A DNA stretch of 32,004 nucleotides from assembly GCF_900549175.1 (NCBI RefSeq), contig NZ_URNN01000018.1, positions 1-32,004 of the forward strand. The letters are read 5' to 3'. Source of the stretch: an uncultured Prevotella sp. GTDB lineage: Bacteria > Bacteroidota > Bacteroidia > Bacteroidales > Bacteroidaceae. Made by a program: the position numbers and the translations under genes. Of the stretch, positions 22,759 through 31,706 are shown one piece after another. How positions within the stretch are numbered: position 1 is the first letter of the stretch; every line of letters starts with the position of its first letter. Under the pieces are notes generated by a model, which had not been told where the DNA came from, did no database searches, and saw nothing but the letters and a program-made list of their open reading frames with translations.

Positions 22759-25635
22759 TCATTTTAGTTTCGGCTTCAGTTCGTCGGGCGAGTCGTTTGT
22801 GAACATGTTCACGGCGGGAGCCTGTTTCTCGAAGAGATTGGTTATCGTCTGACTGTCGAGCGTCAGCGACGGGCAGAAGCTGCCGCCCGTCATGTATCTG
22901 ATGATGGCGCGGCGCATCTGGCGCGCTACGGGCCGGCTGTCGAGGTTGTTGCTGATGTCCATCGTCGTCATCAGGAGGCGGCCGCCGAGCACGTTGGCTT
23001 CGATGAGCATGCCGAGCTTGCGGCTCACATGCCACGTGTCTATCGGCTGTATGGGCGACTGATAGGCTGCGGGGAACTCGCGGAGGTTCATCACCTGAGC
23101 CTTGTTCACCAGTTCCCACCAGTTAAGGTTTGTCCAGTCATCAGAAGGGAAACTGCGGAACAGCGGATGAGCGGTGTCAATCACGGCTCCCGTGGTGTGC
23201 GGCGGGCGCATCTTAAACCAACTCGTGTTCCAGAATACGGGCAGATATGTCTGCTTCACATCGCTGCCCATACGCACCTTGCCGGCGGCGGTGATGAGCA
23301 CGCGGCCGCCCGACTTCAATACGCTGAGAGCCTTGGCGTCAAGCGTGTCAGTGATATGGAGGCCAACGGAGGAAGGCATTTCCGTGGAAGCGGGATAGAC
23401 CCAAAAGTCCCATTTGTTCTCTGCGGCGGGACCATTGTCCGACGTCACGGTCACGGTCATGGTGAATTTTGCCGGCACGGATATACCGGTGAGCGGCATT
23501 GTGACGTCCGTCAACGGGAAGTTCTTGCCCACGGGAATGGCCTGACCGGCCGGAAGGCGGGAATAATCGGGAGTAAGAGAGACCGACGCGCCGGTATGAC
23601 CGGAATCAAGAGATGCCGACGCACCGCTTATATCCACCCGTACACGTGCCCCGCGAAGCTCCTCGCAGTAAGCGTTGTACAGTTCGACAGGCACACGGAG
23701 CGTGTCGGCCGTGGTGTAAACAAACTTCGGAAAACGCGCCAACGGCACCACGGGCGAGCAGAAGCGGCGCCAGTCTTCGACCGTGCAGTAACCCTTCTCG
23801 CGCCAGAAGACATTGAGCACGCCCACGAGTGCCGTGCCCTGTCCGCTGTAGTCGTTGAGTCCGAGAAGCTGGAAGCCGGCATAGTCTCGCGTGCGCAGGT
23901 TGCGCTCAATCTCATACTTATATGCAAGAGTCTGCAGGCGGCCGCTGGCCATGAGGAATTTCTCGGCCTGCTGGGCCATGCCGCCATCGCGGAGCAGGTC
24001 GCGGAATATCTCGAAGTTGCACGCACGGTAGGCTCCAGTGTACTGGTCTATCTCGCGGAAATCGGGAAACGCGCACCACTGACCCTGCTCGTGGGCAAGA
24101 ATGGGCGTGTTGTTGACGTCATCGGCGTTCTTCGGTTTGAAGTTACGCGGGCGCAATATCTGGTCGTAATAATCGTCGGACGACTGCGGTGCACGGCGGT
24201 CCCAGTCGAGTCCGCGCGCTCCACCCTTCACGTGATATTCGCTTTCGCTGTCCCAGGCCCATCCGCCGCCTACCGATGCTCCGCAATATACGCGCCGGCG
24301 GTCGCCCGTCTGCAGCCAGCGGCGAACGAACGCGTTTGTCCAGCGCACCCAGTCGCCCGCAGGTTCGTTGCCTGCAGCCAGCATGCAGAACGACGGATGG
24401 TTGCCGTACTGGCGTACCATACGCTGTGTCTCCTCCATCAGATAGCGGTCGATGCTCATGCCGCGCGACAGACGCACGCCATGGTTGGGCCACGACGGAC
24501 CTTCGGGTTGCAGGTAGAAGCCAACCTTGTCGGCTGCGGCAAAGGCGGCCTCGGGCGGACAGTAAGAGTGGAAGCGCATCATGTTCAGTCCGTACTCCTT
24601 GCACTTGCGGAATATCTTCAGCCACGAGTCCTCATCGGTAGGCGGATAACCTGTCAGCGGGAAGCAGCAGTTGCCCACCGTTCCGCGCATCCATATCGGC
24701 CGGCCGTTCATGTAGAACTGGCGTCCGCTGATCGTTATCTCGCGCATGCCGAACACGGTGCTCACGGTGTCACCGTTCATCACCGTTTGGAGTGTGTAGA
24801 GATTGGGGGTGAACTCGTCCCAAAGTTTCACGTCATTTCCCATCGGTATCGTCACCTCGACAGTGTCGCCGGCCATCTTCCCGCGCATGACATGGCGGCC
24901 GTCGATGAGAAAGTCGACAGCCGTCCGCCTGCCCTTGCCCGCCATTGCGAGCCTGACGCGGATGTTCTTGGCCTTAATATCCGGAAACACCTGCACGTTG
25001 TCTATGTGGCGCAGCGGCCTTGCCATCAGCAGGATGTCGCCCACGATACCGTTCCAGCAGCCCTGCGTCTGGTCGGTGACACTGTGCGAATCCTGTCCCA
25101 CACACACATTCTCGATGCCGTTGTATATGCGGATGGCTATTTCGTTGTGGTGTCCGAAGTCGACAAACCGAGTCAGGTCAAACTCATGGGGCACACTCAG
25201 CGACGAGTCGCGGCCAACAGCATGACCGTTGACAAACACCGTGGTCTCGATGTGCGGCCGCTCCAGATGAAGGATGACACTGCGTCCGCGCCAACTGCGG
25301 GGAACGCTTACCGTGCGCTTATACCACGCCGTGCCCACATAATGCTTCTTCGGGGTGAGGAAAAACGGGAATTTCATCTGCCCCTCCACTCGGTATTTCT
25401 CCATCGCGGGGTTGAAATAGTATGACGAATCGTAGAGGCTGCCCACCCACTGCGTGCGCACCGACACGTCGTTGCCCTTGCCGTTGGTCAGCATCGAACC
25501 CGGCAGCGTTATCTTTTCACTATAATCGGGCATCGTGCCGGTGGAGAAATCCCACTCACCGGAAAGACTGATGGTCTGACCGTGAGCGGCCAGACCAAGA
25601 GTCATGGATATCAGTAATGAAAATATCTTCTTCAT
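22759..25635 (-). CDS. Glycoside hydrolase family 2 beta-galactosidase-like enzyme
   Basis: The 958-residue protein starts at the ATG at 25635, two bases after the stop of the GH35 gene. It has a signal peptide (MKKIFSLLISMTLGLAAHGQ). The N-terminal GH2 sugar-binding domain shows LSGEWDFS, VGTAWYKRTVSVP and HLERPHIETTVFVNG. An immunoglobulin-like domain follows (DEFTPNLYTLQTVM), then the TIM barrel with MRFHSYCPPEAAF and AAGNEPAGDW, where E424 is the expected acid/base. ILAHEQGQW (E516) is a plausible nucleophile. The C-terminal ~300 residues are beta-rich and unassigned. It should hydrolyse beta-linked sugars, probably galactosides, in the periplasm or at the surface. The coding sequence is clearly GC-richer than the Ter-like cluster. 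Confidence 0.88.
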   Translation of the reverse strand: MKKIFSLLISMTLGLAAHGQTISLSGEWDFSTGTMPDYSEKITLPGSMLTNGKGNDVSVRTQWVGSLYDSSYYFNPAMEKYRVEGQMKFPFFLTPKKHYVGTAWYKRTVSVPRSWRGRSVILHLERPHIETTVFVNGHAVGRDSSLSVPHEFDLTRFVDFGHHNEIAIRIYNGIENVCVGQDSHSVTDQTQGCWNGIVGDILLMARPLRHIDNVQVFPDIKAKNIRVRLAMAGKGRRTAVDFLIDGRHVMRGKMAGDTVEVTIPMGNDVKLWDEFTPNLYTLQTVMNGDTVSTVFGMREITISGRQFYMNGRPIWMRGTVGNCCFPLTGYPPTDEDSWLKIFRKCKEYGLNMMRFHSYCPPEAAFAAADKVGFYLQPEGPSWPNHGVRLSRGMSIDRYLMEETQRMVRQYGNHPSFCMLAAGNEPAGDWVRWTNAFVRRWLQTGDRRRVYCGASVGGGWAWDSESEYHVKGGARGLDWDRRAPQSSDDYYDQILRPRNFKPKNADDVNNTPILAHEQGQWCAFPDFREIDQYTGAYRACNFEIFRDLLRDGGMAQQAEKFLMASGRLQTLAYKYEIERNLRTRDYAGFQLLGLNDYSGQGTALVGVLNVFWREKGYCTVEDWRRFCSPVVPLARFPKFVYTTADTLRVPVELYNAYCEELRGARVRVDISGASASLDSGHTGASVSLTPDYSRLPAGQAIPVGKNFPLTDVTMPLTGISVPAKFTMTVTVTSDNGPAAENKWDFWVYPASTEMPSSVGLHITDTLDAKALSVLKSGGRVLITAAGKVRMGSDVKQTYLPVFWNTSWFKMRPPHTTGAVIDTAHPLFRSFPSDDWTNLNWWELVNKAQVMNLREFPAAYQSPIQPIDTWHVSRKLGMLIEANVLGGRLLMTTMDISNNLDSRPVARQMRRAIIRYMTGGSFCPSLTLDSQTITNLFEKQAPAVNMFTNDSPDELKPKLK

Positions 25636-25637
25636 AA

Positions 25638-27686
25638 TCACCAAACGTTTTCAACCTTTATACCTTTCACCTCCTCGCCCACGGTGTCCACTTCCGCCTC
25701 ACGCGGGAAATAGACGGGCATATCCTTCTGCAGCGGCAGGATGCGCAGTTCGAGCCTCTTACAGTCTTTCGGCAGACGCCACAGACCGTACTGGAACGGC
25801 CGGCCGTTGTAGAAGTTATCGCCGATAAGGTGTCCGTCGGCATAGAGACGGGCCACATCGCCGCGGTAGTCGATGGTGAGCATGCGACCGTCGCGTTCTG
25901 CCGGCACATTGATGGTGTAGACGGCTGCCGCGCTGAAGTCCTCGTCCGTCGGTTCTTCGGCCACTTTCTGCACACCGATGGTTATCTTGCGGGCCGGACC
26001 GGCCTCCTTCACCTTAGTATATGTAACGCTCCGAGCATTAGCCTTGTCTTCGTTTTGCCCGTTGGTGGCGGTATTCGTTTCGTCGAGGAAAAGGTGCTCT
26101 GCCGTCTTCGAGTCAAGCAGGTAGATATTACCGTATACGGGCTTCTGCAATCCGCGCGCCTTGACGTTCTTCAGCACTTTCTTGCCGACGCATATCTCCG
26201 TGGGCACACCCGGTATCTGCTCCATGTATATCTTGCCGTCGCGGCGGGCCACAAGCTGTGCCGTGGCGTAGCGTATGCCATCGATGTTGACGGGGAAGAT
26301 GCAGGCCGTGCCGGCGGGGATGGTCATCGGACGCTGCGGGAACTTGACACCGCAGACGTCAAACCGGACGCCGCGCTTGGCCGTGAGGTTCTGCAGACGC
26401 TCGTAGTTGTTGACGAAGACGAAACCGCTGTCGCCCAACGAGCGGTATGACCAGCGCAGCTGCGAGTCGTCACCCTTTTTGATGTTCTGCGGCGAGGGAA
26501 AGGTGGCGTCCATCGGAGCCAGTGTCTCGGCGTAGTCGTGCATGAAGAGATGGAGTTTGCGCAGAGTGAAATAGTGCGGGTAGCGTTGTCCGAACTCACC
26601 CAAAGGAGCCTGAAAGTCGTATGTCTTCACCGGCAGGTCGTTGTGGTTTGTACCCGGCGTGCGCTGGTTTTCGTTGAGATAGCCGATGGCGTCGGGATTG
26701 GTACCACCGTGATACATGTAGTATCCCAGCAGGTTGCTGCCGCTGCCGAGCTTCACCACGGCCAGCGAATAGGCGTCCTCGGGATAGATGTACGGCCGGC
26801 GGTGATACGACGTCATCATGCCGCCACCCAGTTCGCACGTGAAATAAGGATACTGCTCGTCGCCCTTGGTCAGCCTCTCCTTCTGCTCGCCGAGCTGTTC
26901 GGTGGCGATGGCCGTAGAGCTGCGGAACGCCTTGAAGTTGAACGCCTTGTAGTAGTTGCCGGCTGTCTCCGTCGTAGAGCGGTCCCAAAATCCGTCGGCA
27001 TAGTCGCCATAGAGCGGCAGCATCTCGCCGAACGGCACGGGGCGGTTGAGTTCCGGCCATCCCGTACGTGTATAGAACGGCAGGTCGTAGCCGATGCTGA
27101 GGGCCAGCTTCTTCAGCTCCATCAGGTATTTGCCGTTGCGTTGCTCGTTGTCAAACTGAACGGCAATCACCGGACCGCCGTCCTTCCACTGCATGCCCTG
27201 TATTTGGGCGAATATCTGCCGGTAGAGTTTGGCCGACAGGTCCATGAACGTGGCATTGGTGTCGCGCGTCCGGCAGCCTTTTTCAAACACCCAGTCGGGT
27301 ATTCCGCCGCAGCGTGCCTCGCCGTGACAAAACGGTCCGATACGCAGCACGACGGGCAGATTTTCCTTCCGGCAGACTTCCAGAAAGCGGCGCAGGTCGC
27401 GCTGTCCGCTCCAGTCGAAGATGCCCTCGCGTTCCTCAACATGATTCCAGAAGACATAGTTGGCGATTATCGTCACGCCGCCGTCCTTCATCTTCTTCAC
27501 TTCCGTCTCCCACTCGTCGGCCGGAATACGCGAATAGTGTATCTCACCCATCACCGGCACCACCCGCCTGCCATCGACAATCAAGCTGCGCGAGTCCCAT
27601 TTCACATCGGGCACTTGTGCCCCAACAGCCGTCATGCCGAGCAGGGCGGCACAGGCAAAAGTCATCAGTCTTGTAAGTTTCATCAT
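25638..27686 (-). CDS. Glycoside hydrolase family 35 beta-galactosidase, secreted
   Basis: The 682-residue protein begins MMKLTRLMTFACAALLG and has a signal peptide likely cut near AVGA-Q. The GH35 barrel is clear: VVPVMGEIHYSRIPADEW, GVTIIANYVFWNHVEEREG, and LPVVLRIGPFCHGEARCGGIP. Acid/base E181 is in VQFDNEQ, and the nucleophile E285 is in YFTCELGGGM. MYHGGTNPDAIGYLNENQ and PLGEFGQRYPHYF are further family blocks. The C-terminal part holds beta-sandwich domains. It should release terminal beta-galactose from glycans. It is the first gene of a two-gene operon with the GH2 enzyme, so the two probably act on one substrate. No SusC/SusD genes are in the window, so the pair is at most a partial utilisation locus. 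Confidence 0.93.
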   Translation of the reverse strand: MMKLTRLMTFACAALLGMTAVGAQVPDVKWDSRSLIVDGRRVVPVMGEIHYSRIPADEWETEVKKMKDGGVTIIANYVFWNHVEEREGIFDWSGQRDLRRFLEVCRKENLPVVLRIGPFCHGEARCGGIPDWVFEKGCRTRDTNATFMDLSAKLYRQIFAQIQGMQWKDGGPVIAVQFDNEQRNGKYLMELKKLALSIGYDLPFYTRTGWPELNRPVPFGEMLPLYGDYADGFWDRSTTETAGNYYKAFNFKAFRSSTAIATEQLGEQKERLTKGDEQYPYFTCELGGGMMTSYHRRPYIYPEDAYSLAVVKLGSGSNLLGYYMYHGGTNPDAIGYLNENQRTPGTNHNDLPVKTYDFQAPLGEFGQRYPHYFTLRKLHLFMHDYAETLAPMDATFPSPQNIKKGDDSQLRWSYRSLGDSGFVFVNNYERLQNLTAKRGVRFDVCGVKFPQRPMTIPAGTACIFPVNIDGIRYATAQLVARRDGKIYMEQIPGVPTEICVGKKVLKNVKARGLQKPVYGNIYLLDSKTAEHLFLDETNTATNGQNEDKANARSVTYTKVKEAGPARKITIGVQKVAEEPTDEDFSAAAVYTINVPAERDGRMLTIDYRGDVARLYADGHLIGDNFYNGRPFQYGLWRLPKDCKRLELRILPLQKDMPVYFPREAEVDTVGEEVKGIKVENVW

Positions 27687-27732
27687 TCTTCTGTTTTTAA
27701 GCAGTTCTCTTGTTATTAGCTATTTACAGATG

Positions 27733-27740
27733 CAAAGATA
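27733..27740 (-). promoter_or_regulatory. Promoter -7 element for the GH35-GH2 operon
   Basis: TATCTTTG on the minus strand matches TAnnTTTG and lies about 47 bases before the ATG at 27686. The -33 region is not clearly consensus. Confidence 0.55.
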
Positions 27741-27803
27741 ACTATAAAAACAGTATCGCGGGATAGATTATCGGATTAATAAGATGGATTTTCTTATTTT
27801 ATA

Positions 27804-28873
27804 CTATTCGCCCATTTCCTGTTTCAGCACAACCTTCCCGTTCCGCTTCACCAACAGGTATTCACGGCACGTGGCACCACCCCCTTCGTGGTTCATAGCG
27901 AACTCATTGTAACCGACGATATACATGCAATCGTCATTTTTGAAACTGTAGTAATCGAAAGCCCATCCCTTTACTTCCGGCACTTCGCGCATACGTCCGC
28001 CTCCCGTTATTACCATGTCAGGCTTGTCGGCCATGGTCTTGGGACGTTTCCACGAAGCGTATCTCAACTCCTTGCTGTCAAGCGAGTCCACACGCACGAT
28101 ATAGTCTGCTGTCGTGGCATAGCAGAGCAGACGGCCACATTGACCTCACGAATGGTGTCGCCTACAATCTTATATGCCGTCAGCCACTCCTCGCCTATGC
28201 CACCCTCTCCGCCGTAGCAATTAACGATGTAATAGGTAGAACCGTCAGATTTCTTTATAGCATGTATATGGTCTTGATACGACTCATACTCGAAAAGTAT
28301 CTCATGCTTCTTGCCAGCCTTGTCCGTGAAGGTCCACCGCGACCAATATTCTGACGAATGGCCACCGTCTGGCATAGTCCCCGACTCCACGGTGACACGT
28401 CCGTCTTCCGACACACAGACATGGCCGCCCGTATATCTCTTTGGCTTGCTTTCAGAGTGTGTGTCACAAATGAAATCACCGTCATCATCCCGACACTCAT
28501 CCTCATCATCCACGCAATTTTCATTGTCCACATCTTGGGTGACGGTATCACCGGCATAATACGTTTCCGTTCCCGCCGTTTTCGCGCCGTTGGTACATGC
28601 CACACAAAGCAGTATGACCGCCGAGAGACACACGGCATAACATACAACACCCTTTGCCACACCGATAAAAGACTTCAGCGGCACGTTCTTCCCTTTGCCA
28701 TTAAACGCCCTGTCCACGAGAGCTGCCATCTCCCCCGTTTCTGTCTCTGATGCGCCACGAGCCTCTGTCTTCACCGGTTCCGTTTCCCTCACGTCTGCTT
28801 CGCCGTCAATCAATCCCTGATTTGTACAGCCGGCAAACACCACTGTCATAATTGCAATAAAACATTTCATCAT
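27804..28873 (-). pseudogene. Frameshifted lipoprotein gene with two lipoboxes
   Basis: Two overlapping frames together form one gene. The first (28873 down to 28064) reads well to about GDTIREVNV and then becomes out of character. The second reads LLCYATTADYIVRVDSL and continues to a stop at 27804. The join lies at about 28120-28150 and needs one small insertion or deletion. The protein begins with a lipoprotein signal ending FAGC. Around residues 63-94 a second signal-like helix ends ILLCVAC, also lipobox-like. An Asp-rich run (CVDDEDECRDDDGDFICD) could bind metal. The remainder (HSSEYWSRWTFTDKAGKK, GWAFDYYSFKNDDC) is unrecognised. The break may be a real mutation or a sequencing error. Its own promoter is at 28936. 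Confidence 0.6.
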
Positions 28874-28935
28874 AATCCGTTTGGTTTTATTCTAATGATT
28901 AAACTTTCGTTTTTTTGTATATGATAAAAGAGTGA

Positions 28936-28943
28936 CAAAGGTA
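28936..28943 (-). promoter_or_regulatory. Promoter -7 element for the frameshifted lipoprotein gene
   Basis: TACCTTTG on the minus strand matches TAnnTTTG, about 63 bases before the ATG at 28873. The -33 region is not clear. Confidence 0.5.
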
Positions 28944-29062
28944 ACCATTATCTATCATTAATCGCGGCATATTTCTGCTTGTATTTTGATTGTATGCTAT
29001 TTTTGTGAGCGTGGTTTTAAAACCATTTTTGATATTATTTCATTCGAAAAAGTTTCGAAAGC

Positions 29063-29188
29063 ATGGTGGCAATGCTGGAGAAACAGATGTCAAATCCTCA
29101 TATAGAGCGAATGTGTCGGTACATCGAAAGCGATGCTAACCAAAGAATACTCGAACAGCTTCGGAACGACATGGGTAAGATTATCTGA
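29063..29188 (+). CDS. Short hypothetical ORF, possible gene relic
   Basis: This 41-codon frame starts at ATG 29063 and begins MVAMLEKQMSNPHIERMCRY, then reaches NQRILEQLRNDMGKII. It is helical, charged and protein-like, but matches no family I know. It may be a fragment of a longer gene. The otherwise gene-free stretch 28874-29321 holds only this, the promoter at 28936 and the promoter at 29291. Confidence 0.25.
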   Translation: MVAMLEKQMSNPHIERMCRYIESDANQRILEQLRNDMGKII

Positions 29189-29290
29189 TACAAAGCCATT
29201 TGGAGGTGTAAACTGTCAAATATATGTTAATAATTCATGCCAAACGAATACATTTTTGAACAATCAGACTACAATTAAATATAAATGTAG

Positions 29291-29298
29291 TAGCTTTG
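29291..29298 (+). promoter_or_regulatory. Promoter -7 element for the AbiE operon
   Basis: TAGCTTTG matches TAnnTTTG and lies 23 bases before the ATG at 29322, in A/T-rich sequence. It supports that ATG over the longer open frame that begins at 29133. Confidence 0.55.
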
Positions 29299-29321
29299 TA
29301 CACAGAATAAAGTATAAAGAC

Positions 29322-29894
29322 ATGGAAGGCAAGAGATACAGCAACAGTTTTACCTCCTCAGGAATGGTAAAGGAAGAAGGACGGGCAGCATACTACAAAC
29401 TGCTGGACAGCGTGCGTGATGGTGATACCATACGTATCAAACGCGGGGTGTATGCCACTGCCGAACAGTTGGCCGACACTATGATTGATGTAGAAGCCAT
29501 TGTTCCGGGTGGAGTGCTATGCCTTTTCTCCGCATGGAATGTGCATGGACTTACCACCTCGCTGCCACAAGCCTACCACATTGCCGTGAAGAGAGGCAGG
29601 AAAGTTACGCTCCCGGTCTTCCCCAAAATCGAACTGCACCACATTACTGACACGATGTTTGACATAGGTATCGAAGAACAGATAGTCAGCAGCTATCGCA
29701 TCCATATATACAATAAGGAACGATGCGTATGTGATGCCGTGAAATACCGCAACAAGGTTGGTATGGACGTTTGTGCAGAAGTGGTAAACAACTATCTGGC
29801 ACTACCCGGCAGAAACCTTTCCCTGCTTTTTGACTATGCCGACAAACTGAGAGTAAGAAGAATCCTTGAACAGTATATTGCACTAAAGCTATGA
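29322..29894 (+). CDS. AbiEi-family type IV antitoxin
   Basis: From the ATG at 29322 the protein has 190 residues. It has the winged-helix plus AbiEi plan. AAYYKLLDSVRDGDTIRIKRGVYA corresponds to the N-terminal DNA-binding part, where these antitoxins end in an R-G-x-Y strand. PGGVLCLFSAWNVHGLTTSLP is the conserved core block, PVFPKIELHHITDTMFDIGI the next, and RIHIYNKERCVCDAVKYRNKVG the typical later segment. The protein is expected to repress its own promoter and counter the toxin encoded downstream, with which it overlaps by four bases (ATGA). Family members protect against phage by abortive infection and stabilise mobile DNA. Confidence 0.85.
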   Translation: MEGKRYSNSFTSSGMVKEEGRAAYYKLLDSVRDGDTIRIKRGVYATAEQLADTMIDVEAIVPGGVLCLFSAWNVHGLTTSLPQAYHIAVKRGRKVTLPVFPKIELHHITDTMFDIGIEEQIVSSYRIHIYNKERCVCDAVKYRNKVGMDVCAEVVNNYLALPGRNLSLLFDYADKLRVRRILEQYIALKL

Positions 29895-30766
29895 GTGAAA
29901 TCAAAAACTTTGGAAAATCCATCAGGGCAAGGCTGCTCAATGTGGGCAAGCAGGAGGAAGTGTTCTATCAGACCATTCTGACCAGATACTTTCAGGAGCG
30001 TCTGCTCTACCGTATTTCCCAGACACGTTTTCGTGAGAACTTCTACCTGAAAGGCGGTGCGCTGATGTATGCCTACGAGAGGTTTGCCGCCCGTCCCACA
30101 TTGGACATAGACTTTCTTGGCACACACATCAGCAATGATGGCGAGCGCATAGCAGAGGCGTTCCGAGAGATATGTTCGGTTGATTGCAAGGAGGATGGCG
30201 TACTGTTTGCTGGCGAAAAGATTACAACCCAGAACATCACTGAGTTCAAGGATTACCATGGTGTCCGTCTGAGTATTCCAGTGAACATGGACACCATCGC
30301 GCAAGTGCTTACGATGGACGTAGGATTTGGTGATGTTGTGACACCACATCCTGTTTCATTAGATTACCCTCTGTTGTTGGAGGGACTGCCCGAAGCAAGC
30401 ATCCTTGCCTATTCCACAGAAACCGTGATTGCAGAGAAGATGCACGCTATCATAGATCTGGCTGACCAAAGCAGCCGTATGAAAGACTATTACGACATCC
30501 ACCATCTGCTCACCTCATTCCAATACGACACTGCCATCTTGCAGGATGCCGTCAACCGCACTTTTGATAATCGTCACACACCCTATAATGCAGACACAAT
30601 GTTTTTCAGGGAAGACTTCCCCAATCATCCTCAGATGCAGGTTCGATGGACAGCTTTCCTGAGAAAGGCTAATATCAATAGTGCCCTGTCATTTCCAGAG
30701 GTGGTGCGTTGGCTTCAAGACACATTAAAACCATATTGGACAGAATACGGACGTATGCAACACTGA
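29891..30766 (+). CDS. AbiEii-family nucleotidyltransferase toxin
   Basis: The 291-residue protein is a clear AbiEii toxin. FYLKGGALMYAYERF gives the GG-x motif, and RPTLDIDFLG gives the D-x-D pair that binds metal and nucleotide. Later blocks MDVGFGDVVTP, ILAYSTETVIAEKMHAI and SSRMKDYYDIHHLL are all standard in the family. AbiEii toxins transfer nucleotides to target RNA or bind GTP, halting growth. The ATG overlaps the antitoxin stop by four bases, so expression is coupled. A MITE-like repeat begins nine bases after the stop. The gene looks complete. It is unrelated in detail to the AbiE-like pair at 61-1802. Confidence 0.92.
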   Translation: MSEIKNFGKSIRARLLNVGKQEEVFYQTILTRYFQERLLYRISQTRFRENFYLKGGALMYAYERFAARPTLDIDFLGTHISNDGERIAEAFREICSVDCKEDGVLFAGEKITTQNITEFKDYHGVRLSIPVNMDTIAQVLTMDVGFGDVVTPHPVSLDYPLLLEGLPEASILAYSTETVIAEKMHAIIDLADQSSRMKDYYDIHHLLTSFQYDTAILQDAVNRTFDNRHTPYNADTMFFREDFPNHPQMQVRWTAFLRKANINSALSFPEVVRWLQDTLKPYWTEYGRMQH

Positions 30767-30774
30767 CCGAACTT

Positions 30775-30974
30775 GCTTACTTAGCCTGCATTATTCATAC
30801 TCGTTCCTACTGCAAGGGCCAACTGGCAGCACCTCAGCGCAATGCTCGCTCTTCCTCTTTGAAAGTAGGATTTACTACATTCGGCATCGTCATCGCTGTG
30901 CTTACGCTGATGCACAGCCATTAAGTCCTTTCGTAAAGGAACAGTATGAATAATGCAGGTTAAAATAAGTAAGC
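30775..30974. mobile_element. MITE-like element with inverted ends
   Basis: The 16-base core CCTGCATTATTCATAC (30785-30800) recurs exactly inverted at 30944-30959. Related outer sequence, GCTTACTTA (30775-30783) against TAAGTAAGC (30966-30974), and inner GTTCCT/AGGAAC extend the match. The interior of about 140 bases has no convincing gene. It looks like a non-autonomous insertion or the residue of an IS. No clean target duplication is visible. Confidence 0.6.
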
Positions 30975-31043
30975 GTGAGAGGCAATAAAAAGGCATTGTC
31001 GGAAGTTATTAATGTGTTGGTTAACTGTAAAAACATAAAAACG

Positions 31044-31706
31044 ATGAACATGATGACAATTAACGGGTTGGGCCACGGCTCACGCAAGTGTATCAGAATT
31101 GCAGTGGCGGTATTGGTGGCAGTGCTGTCGTGCCATACGGCGATGGCGCAGAAAGAGCGGGGTGACATGTATATATTGCTGCGTGTGGGTATGAACAGTT
31201 CCTGGCTGAAAGGCAACGATATGCTTTCCGATGTTGGTGAGAATGCTGAAAAAGTAAGCAGTTCGGCCAAGATAGGGCTGACGGCCGGATGCGAGGTTGA
31301 ATATATGTTCCACAAGTCGTTCGGCCTGCGCTCCGGCCTGTTATACTCGGTGCAGGGTGACAAGTTGGAGACGGGTGTGGATGCGGTCGGCGACATGAAG
31401 ACAACGTTGGGCTATCTTTGCGTGCCGCTCATGGCAACGCTCTACGCCACCGACCATCTGGGAATATCGGCCGGCGTGCAGTATTCGCGTTTGGTTCATT
31501 CGAAGGTGACCGACGGGGGTGGAAGTGACAGTGCCGACTGGCTGAGGAAAAACGATTTCTCCATCCCCATTGGCGTCTCGTTGGAATATGGCCGGGTGGT
31601 GGCCGACGTGAGATATCAGTTCGGGCTTACCGAAATCCATGACTTTTTCAAGATCGGCAAAAACCGGTCGGTGTGGGTGACGTTGGGATACAGAATAAGT
31701 ATGTAG
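31044..31706 (+). CDS. PorT-like outer membrane beta-barrel protein
   Basis: The 220-residue protein has a signal peptide (RIAVAVLVAVLSCHTAMA, cut before QKE). Alternating strands typical of the Bacteroidota outer membrane beta-barrel domain follow: YILLRVGMNSSWL, AKIGLTAGCEVEYMFH, FGLRSGLLYSVQG, TTLGYLCVPLMATLYA, LGISAGVQYSRLV, and a last strand WVTLGYRIS ending in an aromatic-rich C-terminus. The TLGYLCVPL block is characteristic of the PorT-like group. I chose the ATG at 31044 because it leaves a normal signal peptide; the longer frame from 30975 starts at the edge of the MITE-like repeat. The protein should sit in the outer membrane. Its function is unknown, and it appears to be a single gene. 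Confidence 0.85.
   Translation: MNMMTINGLGHGSRKCIRIAVAVLVAVLSCHTAMAQKERGDMYILLRVGMNSSWLKGNDMLSDVGENAEKVSSSAKIGLTAGCEVEYMFHKSFGLRSGLLYSVQGDKLETGVDAVGDMKTTLGYLCVPLMATLYATDHLGISAGVQYSRLVHSKVTDGGGSDSADWLRKNDFSIPIGVSLEYGRVVADVRYQFGLTEIHDFFKIGKNRSVWVTLGYRISM

Noticed and set aside
23029..25425. Long 798-codon plus-strand frame opposite the GH2 gene
   Set aside because: It is a shadow of the GC-rich GH2 gene; its translation is Arg/His/Ala-rich with no domain.
26538..27719. 393-codon plus-strand frame opposite the GH35 gene
   Set aside because: It is antisense to a clear GH35 gene and shows no recognisable domain.
29133..29321. N-terminal extension of the AbiEi protein
   Set aside because: The -7 element at 29291 and the family length favour the ATG at 29322; the extension reads unlike the family.
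30781..30996. 71-codon minus-strand frame inside the MITE-like element
   Set aside because: It is created by the inverted ends of the repeat and has no domain.
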